NCBI RefSeq assembly: GCF_012911605.1
Contig: NZ_JAAMPT010000191.1
Span: 1-34,693, forward strand
Direction of reading: 5' to 3'
Source of the DNA: Flavobacterium solisilvae
GTDB lineage: Bacteria; Bacteroidota; Bacteroidia; Flavobacteriales; Flavobacteriaceae
Length of the DNA: 34,693 bases
Shown here: piece after piece, positions 25,002-33,878 of the stretch
Layout: each line of letters starts with the position of its first letter
How positions within the stretch are numbered: position 1 is the stretch's first letter
Position numbers and translations under genes: made by a program
Notes under the pieces: model-generated
Databases searched by the model: none
What the model saw: only the letters and a program-made list of their open reading frames with translations
What the model was told of the DNA's origin: nothing

Positions 25002-26345
25002 TTATTTGTTGATTAGTGTTTTAAGTTCTCCTTTTGATTTTATTAATTGAATTTCTGCTAATTTGTAATCTAATAGTGCTGTCGTATAGTTGTTTTGAGC
25101 CACAACCCATTCGTTTTCTGCATCTAACAAATCCGTCAAAGAAGCTAAACCTTGAATATAATTATTGTTAGTATTAGTTAACACTTCTTGTGCTAATTTT
25201 GCATTTTCTTTTTGATTATTAATCGAGATAATGCTGTTGTCTATTTGCGTTTTTGCATTTTCATATTCAAAATCTAAAGCCAATTTGGTTTCTTCTAGAT
25301 CTACTTTTATCGATTGTAGTTTGTTTTCTGCCTGACGCACTTTTGCACGAGTTCCAAATCCTGTAAAAATGGGAACGTTTAAGTTTAAACCAATTGCTGC
25401 AAAATCCGACCAATAAACGCCATCGGCTGGTTTTTTAAACCATGGCATTTCTGGACCTTGACCAATGTAGTTATAACTTCCAGTTAAAGAAAGCGTTGGG
25501 TAATATGCCGCTTGAACCGATTTCTTTTGATATTCTAAAAGTTGTTCGTTCTTTTTTAGTAACAAATATTCGGTTCTTTTTGTGGCATCTGGCATTTGGG
25601 CTGATAGAGCTGTTGCTGTAACTTCAAATTCAGTTTCTGGAATTGAAATTTTTGTTTCTAGTGGCATTCCCATCAAAAATTTTAATGCGTTTTCTTGAAG
25701 TTGAACCGCATTTAGCGTTTGTTGTCTTTGGGTATTGATGTTAGAAATTCTCACCAACGTTCTATCTAAATCAATTTTTTTAGCCAACCCATTTTCAAAT
25801 TGCCCTTTGATAATGTCTTTTACTTTGGTCGTGTTTTTCAAATTGTTGTCTAAAACATTCAGGTTTTGACGTGTAACATATACTTGATAATAGGCATTTG
25901 CAACTTTTTCAACAACTTGTTCTTCTGTTAATTGTGCATTTATTTGATAGAACTCTCTAGTAGATTTTGCTGCTTTTAAACCAATAAAAACAGATTGATC
26001 ATATATTGCTTGATTTAAAGTAACTCCAGCAACAGAATTCCATTTTTGTCCAAGTGGCGCTAAAATTGTAGTTCCAGGTGCTCCAAAAAAATCACCTGGT
26101 AAGGCATTTAATTGTAAAATTGGATTTACATTTAAACTACCATTGGCAGAAATTTGAGGTAATGCTCTTGAACGCACTTCTTGAATTTGGTATGCGCTAT
26201 TTTCTACATCAAGCTTTGCTTTTTTAGCATCGGCTTTATTTTCTAAAGCAAATGTAATAGCGTCTTTAAGTGTTAAGACTTTAGTCTCTTGCGCTTGCAA
26301 AAATCCAACAGCTAAGAGAAAGGTTAGTATTAATTTGTTTTTCAT
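25002..26345 (-). CDS. TolC-family outer-membrane efflux channel
   Basis: 447 residues with a signal peptide ending near VGFLQAQ. Two outer-membrane-efflux-protein repeats form the long helical barrel: LTLKDAITFALENKADAKKAKLD opens the first and TEYLLLKKNEQLLEYQKKSVQAAYYPTLSL the second. The final helix (NYTTALLDYKLAEIQLIKSKGEL) is typical. It starts six bases after the tetR stop and is followed at once by the adaptor gene, giving a complete tripartite exporter. Confidence 0.92.
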   Translation of the reverse strand: MKNKLILTFLLAVGFLQAQETKVLTLKDAITFALENKADAKKAKLDVENSAYQIQEVRSRALPQISANGSLNVNPILQLNALPGDFFGAPGTTILAPLGQKWNSVAGVTLNQAIYDQSVFIGLKAAKSTREFYQINAQLTEEQVVEKVANAYYQVYVTRQNLNVLDNNLKNTTKVKDIIKGQFENGLAKKIDLDRTLVRISNINTQRQQTLNAVQLQENALKFLMGMPLETKISIPETEFEVTATALSAQMPDATKRTEYLLLKKNEQLLEYQKKSVQAAYYPTLSLTGSYNYIGQGPEMPWFKKPADGVYWSDFAAIGLNLNVPIFTGFGTRAKVRQAENKLQSIKVDLEETKLALDFEYENAKTQIDNSIISINNQKENAKLAQEVLTNTNNNYIQGLASLTDLLDAENEWVVAQNNYTTALLDYKLAEIQLIKSKGELKTLINK

Positions 26346-26351
26346 TGATGA

Positions 26352-26948
26352 TTATATATTTGATTTAAGTAATTGATTTTCGAGTTCTGTAATTCCTTTT
26401 TCGGTTGCAATTGCACGTGTGTGATATTCGAGTGCTTTCGCTTCAAGTTCGTATGCATCTTTTTCCATCATGGTATTTTCATTTATAGAAAAGATAAGTG
26501 TGTAATAAAATTTTACTGCAGATTCGATATCTGTTTCCTTTCGGTATAACCCTTGAGTAATCCCTTTTTCGATATTTTGTCGGAACATTTGACTACAATC
26601 TTCTATTTCCGTACACATCATTTTTTCATAAATCTCTGGATAATGTTTTTTTAATTGGTATGCTGGTGAATGGTCAAACGACTGAAACATTTCTTTAAAC
26701 ATTTCTCGCATTTGGAATTTTTCCTCAATGGCATTAAAATTTTTACCAACAATTTCATCCATCATCGAATGAATTTTTTGATGTACTACTTCTGTTCCTT
26801 CTTCAATTAATTTTTCTTTATTGCTGAAATATTTATAAATCGTTTTTTTAGAAATACACATTTCGTTGGCGATGTCATCCATAGTAACGCTCTTGAAACC
26901 AAGTTTCAAAAACATATCAGTAGCTTTTTTAATAATTTTCTCTTTCAT
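26352..26948 (-). CDS. TetR/AcrR-family regulator, probable local repressor of the efflux operon
   Basis: 198 residues. The N-terminal helix-turn-helix reads MDDIANEMCISKKTIYKYFSNKEKLI at about residues 23-48; the rest is the helical ligand-binding domain, with no recognisable ligand motif. It is the first gene of the operon, so it probably controls its own promoter. A candidate operator (GGAAAC-N16-GTTTCC) lies directly upstream. The same block occurs before the yceI-like gene at 28857, which suggests a second target. Confidence 0.9.
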   Translation of the reverse strand: MKEKIIKKATDMFLKLGFKSVTMDDIANEMCISKKTIYKYFSNKEKLIEEGTEVVHQKIHSMMDEIVGKNFNAIEEKFQMREMFKEMFQSFDHSPAYQLKKHYPEIYEKMMCTEIEDCSQMFRQNIEKGITQGLYRKETDIESAVKFYYTLIFSINENTMMEKDAYELEAKALEYHTRAIATEKGITELENQLLKSNI

Positions 26949-26968
26949 TTTCTCTGAATTTTCGACTG

Positions 26969-27030
26969 CAAATGTAATATGGAAACTTTTAACACTAAAA
27001 TAGTTTCCAAAGTATTAACACAAATTTAAC
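26969..27030 (-). promoter_or_regulatory. tetR promoter with candidate operator
   Basis: The minus strand carries TACATTTG (26976-26969), a match to TAnnTTTG, 20 bases before the tetR ATG. Four bases upstream begins an inverted repeat, TGGAAACT (26980-26987) and AGTTTCCA (27002-27009), that would cover the -33 region, a good position for a repressor. No clear TTG is present at the usual spacing. From 26981 to 27030 this block matches 28894-28943 at 40 of 50 positions. Confidence 0.72.
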
Positions 27031-27042
27031 ACCTAATTAATT

Positions 27043-28311
27043 CTATTGAATTTTTTTCTCTGGACGAATAATCATTCGCAGTGATGAATTCTTAGAAAAA
27101 TAAGCTAAAGCCCAATGATACAATGTATTAACTTTATTTCGTGGCATTGATAATGACATTAAGTGAACAAACAACCAAGCCATCCAAGCCAAAAATCCTT
27201 TGAAATGCACTTTTGGTTTTGGCAAATCAACCACTGCTTTATTACGACCAATAATCGCCATCGAACCTTTGTCTTTGTATTGAAATGGTTTTTGCGGTTT
27301 ATTAGCTAATGCTAAAATCAAGTTTTTGGCTAGGTTTTTTCCTTGTTGCATTGCAGGTTGTGCTACTTGCGGATGACCATTTGGAAAATTTTTATCACTT
27401 TCCATAAAAGCGGTATCGCCAATAGCATAAATATTTTCAGTTCCGATGATTTTATTGAATTCATCAACCAATAAACGATTGCTTCGACCATACATTTCAT
27501 CAGATAAACCATTGAAACGCATTGCCGTAACTCCTGCTGCCCAAATTAAATTTCGAGTTCTAATCGTTGAACCATCTTTGAAACTCACCGTTTGACCATC
27601 ATAATCAACTACTTGTTTGTTTAGTAAAACCTCAACACCTAGTTTTTTAATTTGTTTCAACGTTTCTTCCTGAGAATTTTTACTCATTGGTGCAAGCAAA
27701 GCTGGTCCACCATCAACCAAATAAATTTTGGCATTTTTAACATGAGAAAGTTCTGGATATTCTTTATGAATAATGGTTTTACTCATTTCGGCAAACATTC
27801 CCGATAATTCAACACCTGTTGGTCCGCCACCAGCAACCACAATCGTCATCAATTCTTCTTGTTCTTTTATATCCAATGAATTGGAAGCGATTTCGGTTCG
27901 TTGTAACATGGTGTTTCTCATGTTCAATGCATCCTCCAATGTTTTCATTGGAATGGCATTTTTCTTCACGTTTTCCATTCCAAAATAATTGGTCACAGTT
28001 CCAGTAGCAATGACAAGATAATCGTACTGTAACTCACCATTATTGAGGATAATTTTATTTTCATTGGAAACAATTTCTTGTAATTCGCCCATCCAAAATC
28101 GAATTTTTGAACCCGAAAGCATTTTTCTAAACGGATAACTTATCGAAGATATTTCTAAAAAACCCGTTGCTACTTGGTATAATAAAGGTGGAAAAAAATT
28201 GTAGTTTACTTTATCTACTAATGTGATTTCAAAATTGGAGTTATTTGAAATTGTTTTTGCAAAATTTAATCCGGCAAATCCACCACCAATAATGACTATT
28301 TGCTTTTTCAT
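27043..28311 (-). CDS. Type II NADH dehydrogenase-like FAD/NAD(P) oxidoreductase
   Basis: 422 residues. The FAD-binding Rossmann motif IIGGGFAGLNF is at residues 7-17, the NADH-binding motif VVAGGGPTGVELSG at 158-171, and the second FAD motif (ENIYAIGDTAFM) follows at about 295. The C-terminal amphipathic region (FKGFLAWMAWLFVHLMSLS) fits membrane attachment as in NDH-2. It would pass electrons from NADH to menaquinone without pumping protons, by-passing complex I. It lies six bases downstream of the yceI-like gene, so the two form an operon with the promoter at 28882. Confidence 0.9.
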   Translation of the reverse strand: MKKQIVIIGGGFAGLNFAKTISNNSNFEITLVDKVNYNFFPPLLYQVATGFLEISSISYPFRKMLSGSKIRFWMGELQEIVSNENKIILNNGELQYDYLVIATGTVTNYFGMENVKKNAIPMKTLEDALNMRNTMLQRTEIASNSLDIKEQEELMTIVVAGGGPTGVELSGMFAEMSKTIIHKEYPELSHVKNAKIYLVDGGPALLAPMSKNSQEETLKQIKKLGVEVLLNKQVVDYDGQTVSFKDGSTIRTRNLIWAAGVTAMRFNGLSDEMYGRSNRLLVDEFNKIIGTENIYAIGDTAFMESDKNFPNGHPQVAQPAMQQGKNLAKNLILALANKPQKPFQYKDKGSMAIIGRNKAVVDLPKPKVHFKGFLAWMAWLFVHLMSLSMPRNKVNTLYHWALAYFSKNSSLRMIIRPEKKIQ

Positions 28312-28317
28312 AACGTT

Positions 28318-28857
28318 TTAATTTAATTGTTGTGCTGTTGTAAAAACAAAGTTGGCAACCAAATCGATAAACTGATTTGAATTTGAACCTTTATAATCTA
28401 GTTCAGTATTCATATTAAGGTCAAAATCTTGACGATTAATTTTTCCCGAAAATTCAACCAACACTTTTGGCAAATCACTTTGCATTTCCATCGAAACAAT
28501 TCTAACATCAAGCTCAATAGTTTTGGTAATGTCGTTTATCGTTAAATTTCCTTTCAAGAAATTGATTTCAGTATTTACTTTTTCAAAAGAAATCGATTTA
28601 AATCGAATGAAATGTTGCTGATTAATCTCTAAAAAGCTATTTGTTTTTTGCGGTTCACTTAAATGCTTTATCGTTCCAGTATCTTTATCAGCATCAAATA
28701 AAAGTTCCAGCGAAGCATCAATCATTTCGTTGTTATTTATCGTCATTGTTGCTTCTAATTTTTCGATAGAATTAGCCAAAAAAGTTAGCACGCTAAGTCG
28801 AGCTCTTAATAAAAGATCGGATTCATCAGCATTTACACTTAAAAAAGTAGCAGTCAT
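28318..28857 (-). CDS. YceI-like lipid/isoprenoid-binding protein without signal peptide
   Basis: 179 residues from ATG 28857. The later part fits the YceI fold: FKSISFEKVNTEINFLKGNLTINDITKTIELDV, then FSGKINRQDFDLNMN. YceI proteins bind long isoprenoid or fatty chains in a lipocalin-like barrel. The usual signal peptide is missing, so this one would be cytoplasmic. An upstream start at 28908 is open but would place the promoter element (28882-28889) inside the gene, so I chose the internal ATG. Its operon partner is the NDH-2-like gene, a possible link with quinones. Confidence 0.75.
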   Translation of the reverse strand: MTATFLSVNADESDLLLRARLSVLTFLANSIEKLEATMTINNNEMIDASLELLFDADKDTGTIKHLSEPQKTNSFLEINQQHFIRFKSISFEKVNTEINFLKGNLTINDITKTIELDVRIVSMEMQSDLPKVLVEFSGKINRQDFDLNMNTELDYKGSNSNQFIDLVANFVFTTAQQLN

Positions 28858-28881
28858 TGGAAGGTTGTTAAAATTTCGATG

Positions 28882-28943
28882 CAAAAATAAATCGGAAACG
28901 AACAACACTAAAAAAGTTTCCTAAATATTAACAAAATATTAAC
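28882..28943 (-). promoter_or_regulatory. Promoter and candidate operator of the yceI-like/NDH-2 operon
   Basis: TATTTTTG (28889-28882, minus strand) fits TAnnTTTG and lies 24 bases before the chosen ATG. Four bases upstream begins GGAAAC (28894-28899), then 16 bases and GTTTCC (28916-28921). Element order and all spacings equal those before tetR, and the 50-bp block is 40/50 identical, including an unbroken AACACTAAAA. Confidence 0.7.
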
Positions 28944-28991
28944 ATTTTAATATCCGATAAGAAAGAAGTAAATTAGCCGAAAATATTTTTC

Positions 28992-29966
28992 ATGCAGTCC
29001 ATTTCTAATTATCAAGAAAAAATTTCAAACCATTTTGAGTTGCTGGCTTTAAATAAAGAACCTAAAAATCTTTACGAACCTATACAATATATATTATCGC
29101 TTGGCGGAAAAAGACTTCGTCCTGTTTTAACGCTAATGGCTACAGAAGTTTTTGATGTAGATTGTACCAAAGCTTTATCGGCAGCAACTGCGGTGGAAGT
29201 TTTTCATAATTTTTCGTTGATTCACGATGACATTATGGATGATGCACCGTTGCGAAGAGGAAATGAAACGGTTCATGAAAAATGGAATATTAACACCGGA
29301 ATTCTTTCGGGCGATGCAATGCTAATTTTGGCTTATCAATTTTTTGAAGATTATGAACCTCAAATTTTTCAGGAATTAGCCAAATTATTCAGTAAAACAG
29401 CATTGGAAGTTTGCGAAGGACAACAATATGATGTGGATTTTGAAACGCGTGATGATGTTACCATTCCTGAATATCTGAAAATGATTGAATATAAAACGGC
29501 GGTTTTAGTTGGTGCCGCGATGAAAATGGGCGCAATCGTTGCTGAAACTTCCGAAGAAAATAAAAATTTAATTTATGATTTTGGTTTGAATTTAGGCATT
29601 GCTTTTCAATTGCAAGACGATTACTTAGATGCTTTTGGAAACCCAGAAACCTTTGGTAAACAAGTTGGCGGCGATATTATTGAGAACAAAAAAACCTATT
29701 TGTACCTAAAAGCAATTGAATTTGCTCAACCAGAAGAAAAAGAGCAATTGTTGCATTTGTTTTCTATTCAACCCAATGATAATACCGATAAAATCAATTC
29801 TGTAAAGGATATTTTTAATCAAACCGGCGCGAGCGAAGCCACGCAAAAAGCCATACAAGATTTTACTTTTTCTGCTTTTGAAACTTTAGAAAAAATGAAT
29901 ATTTCGAATGATAAGAAAATGATTTTAAAAGCGTTTGGCGAAAAATTAATGAACCGAAATGTGTAA
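28992..29966 (+). CDS. Polyprenyl diphosphate synthase
   Basis: 324-residue trans-prenyltransferase. The first aspartate-rich motif DDIMD is at residues 79-83 and the second DDYLD at 209-213. The GGKRLRP isopentenyl-diphosphate site is at 38-44. It makes a long isoprenoid chain, most likely the side chain of menaquinone, the flavobacterial respiratory quinone. Chain length cannot be told. It diverges from the yceI-like gene and shares its upstream region; no clear promoter of its own was found. A short conserved gene follows. Confidence 0.92.
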   Translation: MQSISNYQEKISNHFELLALNKEPKNLYEPIQYILSLGGKRLRPVLTLMATEVFDVDCTKALSAATAVEVFHNFSLIHDDIMDDAPLRRGNETVHEKWNINTGILSGDAMLILAYQFFEDYEPQIFQELAKLFSKTALEVCEGQQYDVDFETRDDVTIPEYLKMIEYKTAVLVGAAMKMGAIVAETSEENKNLIYDFGLNLGIAFQLQDDYLDAFGNPETFGKQVGGDIIENKKTYLYLKAIEFAQPEEKEQLLHLFSIQPNDNTDKINSVKDIFNQTGASEATQKAIQDFTFSAFETLEKMNISNDKKMILKAFGEKLMNRNV

Positions 29967-30023
29967 AGCAACTTCAAAAATCAATCTCAAAAGTCAATTA
30001 CAATACTTTAAATTGATATTATT

Positions 30024-30053
30024 TTGAAATTGAAGTTGAAATTGAAATCGAAT
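30024..30053 (+). repeat. Short TTGAAR-type tandem run before the hypothetical gene
   Basis: TTGAAA, TTGAAG, TTGAAA, TTGAAA follow one another. Read as protein this gives KLKLKLK, which is not convincing as the start of the next gene. The complementary-looking 'acttcaaaaatcaatctcaaaag' stretch at 29971 could pair with it imperfectly. Runs like this are common in flavobacterial spacers. Confidence 0.45.
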
Positions 30054-30404
30054 ATGTTTGTAGCACCAATAAATACTGACCTTTTACTTTCGGAAGCCGA
30101 AAAAGAAAACCTATACGATAAACTGATTGAACAAATCAATAAAGATTTCAATTTTGCCAACGAAGCGATTGATTTTCCAAAAAGTACTTCGCCCGAAGAA
30201 TTGAAAATCCAACTTCACGAGAAAATTTATCGCTTAATTCAGTACAAATATGCTGAATTGCTCAACTTACTCTACATTATCGATGTTCCAGAAGAAAATA
30301 TGAAACAACTCGACGGTTCTGATACGGTTGAACTTTCGGAGCAAATTGCTTTTTTAATTTTAAAAAGAGAATGGATGAAGGTTTGGTTTAGGAATAAATA
30401 TTAA
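30054..30404 (+). CDS. Conserved hypothetical protein downstream of polyprenyl synthase
   Basis: 116 residues from ATG 30054 (MFVAPINTDLLLSEAEKENLYDK). A TTG start at 30024 would add ten residues encoded by a simple repeat, so I reject it. The protein is acidic, predicted mostly helical and cytoplasmic, with no signal peptide or membrane segment. The middle reads EKIYRLIQYKYAELLNLLYIIDVPEENMKQL and the end ILKREWMKVWFRNKY. I do not recognise a characterised family. It is probably cotranscribed with the polyprenyl synthase 87 bases upstream. Its last four bases overlap the tail of the convergent gene. Confidence 0.75.
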   Translation: MFVAPINTDLLLSEAEKENLYDKLIEQINKDFNFANEAIDFPKSTSPEELKIQLHEKIYRLIQYKYAELLNLLYIIDVPEENMKQLDGSDTVELSEQIAFLILKREWMKVWFRNKY

Positions 30405-30940
30405 AAGAAAACCCTAACAAACGGCATAAAAGCATCGCCATATACATTTTTATCTTTGTCGAATAAAACATTGTAACGAGCACCAATCGTTACGTTTTCC
30501 ATGCGATAACCTGCACCAAGAAATAGTGCGGTGTTCCAAAAATTTTCGGTTACATCAATATTTTCATACGTAAGATTAACTCGGAGTTGTTCTAATTCTA
30601 CCGATAATTGTGCTTCGGGAATTGGATTGAATAAACCAATGATGCTTCCGCCATAATTATTGCTTTTGAAAAAACCTTTTTGTCTCAAATAACTGTATTG
30701 AACTCCAGTTCCAAGAGCAAAATATTCGTTGAAATTATAAATAGCCGTTGGTGCAATAGTAATATCAGTATAACCACTTCCAAATCCTAAACCTAAACCA
30801 CCACCAAATTGAACATTTTTCCAAAAATCATTTTGAGGACTATCGGGATTTTTTTGTTGTGAAAAACAAATGCTGCTTACCAGTAAAATAGCTACAATTG
30901 AAATCGTTTTTAACTGACCTTGTAAATTATTCTTTTTCAT
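30401..30940 (-). CDS. Small outer-membrane beta-barrel protein
   Basis: 179 residues. The signal peptide is long (KTISIVAILLVSSICFSQQ) and precedes a glycine- and aromatic-rich body (NVQFGGGLGLGFGSGYTDIT..., YFALGTGVQYSYLR, TALFLGAGYRMENVTIGARYNVLF) ending in FMPFVRVFF, a typical C-terminal beta-signal with a final phenylalanine. An eight-stranded barrel is likely; ligand or role unknown. It converges on the hypothetical gene at 30054 with a 4-nt overlap and diverges from sucA. I found no exact TAnnTTTG upstream. Confidence 0.8.
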   Translation of the reverse strand: MKKNNLQGQLKTISIVAILLVSSICFSQQKNPDSPQNDFWKNVQFGGGLGLGFGSGYTDITIAPTAIYNFNEYFALGTGVQYSYLRQKGFFKSNNYGGSIIGLFNPIPEAQLSVELEQLRVNLTYENIDVTENFWNTALFLGAGYRMENVTIGARYNVLFDKDKNVYGDAFMPFVRVFF

Positions 30941-30984
30941 AGAAAAATATATATATAATTAGCGTTATAAATATACTAAAATCA

Positions 30985-31015
30985 TTGAAAGATTAGTACA
31001 AATAGTATACTTTTG
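30985..31015 (+). promoter_or_regulatory. Predicted promoter of sucA
   Basis: TTG (30985-30987), a 20-base spacer and TACTTTTG (31008-31015), ending 40 bases before the sucA ATG. It is a close match to the Bacteroidota consensus and the likely source of transcripts for sucA, the MNT/HEPN pair and sucB. Confidence 0.78.
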
Positions 31016-31055
31016 CAAAACTATTTTTTAACAAACAGTGTATTAACTAGAAATT

Positions 31056-33827
31056 ATGGATAGGTTTTCCTTTTTAAACGCAGCACACACACAATTTTTT
31101 GCCGATTTATACGAACAATATACTCAAAATCCCGATAGCGTAGAACCAAGTTGGAGAGCTTTCTTCCAAGGGTTTGACTTTGGTATGGAAACTTTTTCCG
31201 AAGAGCAAGTATTGGCACAAATTTCCAAAACTGAAACTAACGATCAAGATTGTAGCTTGGTTTCGGGCAAATTACAAAAAGAATTTAACGTTCTTCGATT
31301 AATCGATGGTTATAGAACTCGCGGACATTTGTTTACCAAAACCAATCCGGTTCGAGACAGAAGAACTTATACGCCAAATTTAGATTTGGTTAATTTCGAT
31401 CTTTCAGATGCTGATTTAGATACTGTTTTTGATGCTGCAAAAGTTATCGGAAAACAACCTACCACTTTACGCCAAATTCTAGTTCATCTTCAAAACATGT
31501 ATTGCCAGCATATTGGTATCGAATACATGCACATGGAAAATCCGGTTTTTGTAAACTGGGTTCAAGATAGAATCAATGCTAATGACAATCAGCCTAATTT
31601 CAATGCAGAGCAAAAGAAACACATTTTAGGAAAACTAAACGAAGCCGTTTCTTTTGAAAATTTCCTTCATACAAAATACGTTGGTCAAAAACGTTTCTCG
31701 CTTGAAGGTGGCGAAAGTTTAATTCCGGCTTTAGATACTGTGATTGAAGCTGCTGCCGAAAAAGGTGTGGAACATTTTGTTATGGGAATGGCACATCGTG
31801 GTCGTTTGAACACGTTGGCAAATATTTTTGGAAAAGCTACTCAAGATATTTTCTCTGAATTTGACGGAAAAGATTATGACAAAGAATATTTTGACGGCGA
31901 TGTTAAATACCATTTAGGTTTAACTTCTGAAAGAAAAACAAAATCGGGTAAAAAAATCAACATCAATTTAGCGCCAAATCCATCGCATTTGGAAACTGTT
32001 GGAGCTGTAATTGAAGGTATTACTCGTGCAAAACAAGACAAATATTTCCCTGAAGATTTTTCAAAAGTTTTGCCAATAGCCGTTCACGGCGATGCTGCTG
32101 TTGCTGGGCAAGGAATAGTTTATGAAATTATTCAAATGTCACAATTGGATGGTTATAAAACCGGAGGAACAATCCATATTGTAATCAACAACCAAGTAGG
32201 ATTTACTACAAATTACCAAGATGCTCGTTCATCTACATATTGTACCGATATTGCTAAAGTAACTTTATCGCCAGTACTTCACGTAAATGCTGATGATACT
32301 GAAGCTGTTGTACATGCCATGTTGTTTGCCTTAGATTTCCGAATGGAATTTGGTCGCGATGTATTCATTGATCTTTTAGGATACAGAAAATATGGTCATA
32401 ACGAAGGTGATGAACCACGTTTCACGCAACCAGTTTTGTACAAAATAATTGCACGTCACAAAAATCCAAGAGATATTTATGCAGAAAAATTAATCACTGC
32501 TGGTATCGTTGACGCAGCATATCTCACAAAAATCGAAAACGAATACAAAGAAAAACTAGATGAAAATCTTCAAGCATCACGCAAAAAAGATTTGACGATA
32601 ATAAAACCTTTCTTGCAAGACGAATGGAAAGGATTTGAGCAAGTTTCAGATGATGTGATGTTGCAAAAATTTGACACTAAATTCGATAAAAAGAAACTAG
32701 ATCAAATAGCTAAAGAAATTTCTACATTACCATCTGATAAAAAGTTCATCAGCAAAATAACAAAGATTGTAACCGACAGAAAAACTATGTACGACAACAA
32801 TGCAATCGATTGGGGAACAGCTGAAACGCTAGCTTATGGTTCATTGTTAACAGAAGGTTTTGACGTTAGAATCTCAGGGCAAGACGTAGAAAGAGGAACA
32901 TTCTCGCATCGTCATGCAGTTGTAAAAGTAGAAGACAGCGAAGAAGAGGTAATACTTCTCAATTCTTTAAAAGACAAAAAAGGAAAGTTCAATGTATTCA
33001 ACTCTTTCCTTTCTGAATATGGTGTTTTAGGTTTTGATTATGGTTATGCACTAGCCAATCCGAATGCGTTGACAATTTGGGAAGCACAGTTTGGAGATTT
33101 CTCTAATGGTGCACAAATCATGATAGACCAATACATTTCGTGTGGCGAAGACAAATGGAACAACCAAAACGGAATTGTATTATTGTTGCCTCACGGATAC
33201 GAAGGTCAAGGAGCAGAACACTCTTCGGCTAGAATGGAACGTTATTTACAACTTTGCGCACGTCACAACATGTACGTAGCAGATTGTACAACGCCAGCCA
33301 ATTTCTTCCATTTGTTGAGAAGACAAATGAAAACCAAATTCCGTAAACCATTAATTCATTTTTCACCAAAAAGTTTGTTGCGTCATCCATTGTGCGTTTC
33401 AACAGTTGATGAATTGGCAAAAGGACAATTCCAAGAAACCATCGATGACAACTCAGTTGACAAGAAAAAAGTAAAAACAGTAGTTTTCGTAACCGGAAAA
33501 TTCTATTATGATATTCTAGCCGAAAGAGAAAACTTAGGCAGAAATGACGTAGCTTTGGTACGTATCGAGCAATTATTCCCGTTACCAACCGAGCAGTTAA
33601 AAGAAATTATAGCAAGCTATCCAAATGCAGACGATTTTGTTTGGGCACAAGAAGAACCAAAAAATATGGGTGCATACAGTTTCATGTTAATGAATTTTGA
33701 TTTAGTACCGTGGAGATTAGCTTCGTTAAAAGCTTATGCAGCACCAGCAGCAGGAAGTCACACTAGAGATAGAAGACGTCATGCTGATGCCATCAGAATG
33801 GTTTTTGATAAAAATTTATTTAGATAA
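31056..33827 (+). CDS. sucA: 2-oxoglutarate dehydrogenase E1 component
   Basis: 923-residue thiamine-diphosphate enzyme that decarboxylates 2-oxoglutarate and passes succinyl to the lipoyl arm of E2 (SucB). The N-terminal E2-docking segment reads SFLNAAHTQFFADLYEQYTQNP. The core has HFVMGMAHRGRLN, the metal/TPP loop HGDAAVAGQG (D346) and INNQVGFTT. The transketolase-like pyrimidine domain follows (GQDVERGTFSHRHAV, LLPHGYEGQGAEHSSARMER). The C-terminus, SHTRDRRRHADAIRMVFDKN, is complete. Normally sucB follows directly, but here the MNT/HEPN pair intervenes. Confidence 0.97.
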   Translation: MDRFSFLNAAHTQFFADLYEQYTQNPDSVEPSWRAFFQGFDFGMETFSEEQVLAQISKTETNDQDCSLVSGKLQKEFNVLRLIDGYRTRGHLFTKTNPVRDRRTYTPNLDLVNFDLSDADLDTVFDAAKVIGKQPTTLRQILVHLQNMYCQHIGIEYMHMENPVFVNWVQDRINANDNQPNFNAEQKKHILGKLNEAVSFENFLHTKYVGQKRFSLEGGESLIPALDTVIEAAAEKGVEHFVMGMAHRGRLNTLANIFGKATQDIFSEFDGKDYDKEYFDGDVKYHLGLTSERKTKSGKKININLAPNPSHLETVGAVIEGITRAKQDKYFPEDFSKVLPIAVHGDAAVAGQGIVYEIIQMSQLDGYKTGGTIHIVINNQVGFTTNYQDARSSTYCTDIAKVTLSPVLHVNADDTEAVVHAMLFALDFRMEFGRDVFIDLLGYRKYGHNEGDEPRFTQPVLYKIIARHKNPRDIYAEKLITAGIVDAAYLTKIENEYKEKLDENLQASRKKDLTIIKPFLQDEWKGFEQVSDDVMLQKFDTKFDKKKLDQIAKEISTLPSDKKFISKITKIVTDRKTMYDNNAIDWGTAETLAYGSLLTEGFDVRISGQDVERGTFSHRHAVVKVEDSEEEVILLNSLKDKKGKFNVFNSFLSEYGVLGFDYGYALANPNALTIWEAQFGDFSNGAQIMIDQYISCGEDKWNNQNGIVLLLPHGYEGQGAEHSSARMERYLQLCARHNMYVADCTTPANFFHLLRRQMKTKFRKPLIHFSPKSLLRHPLCVSTVDELAKGQFQETIDDNSVDKKKVKTVVFVTGKFYYDILAERENLGRNDVALVRIEQLFPLPTEQLKEIIASYPNADDFVWAQEEPKNMGAYSFMLMNFDLVPWRLASLKAYAAPAAGSHTRDRRRHADAIRMVFDKNLFR

Positions 33828-33878
33828 TTAAAGAAGAAAATAGAATAAAGAGAATAGATTATAAATTTTAAAATATCT

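Noticed and set aside
28858..28908. Longer start of the yceI-like gene at 28908 (MLFVSDLFLHRNF...)
   Set aside because: It would put the TATTTTTG promoter element inside the gene, and the added residues show no export signal or family similarity.
30024..30053. TTG start of the hypothetical gene giving KLKLKLK
   Set aside because: The codons come from a simple TTGAAR repeat. The ATG at 30054 begins the first plausible protein sequence.
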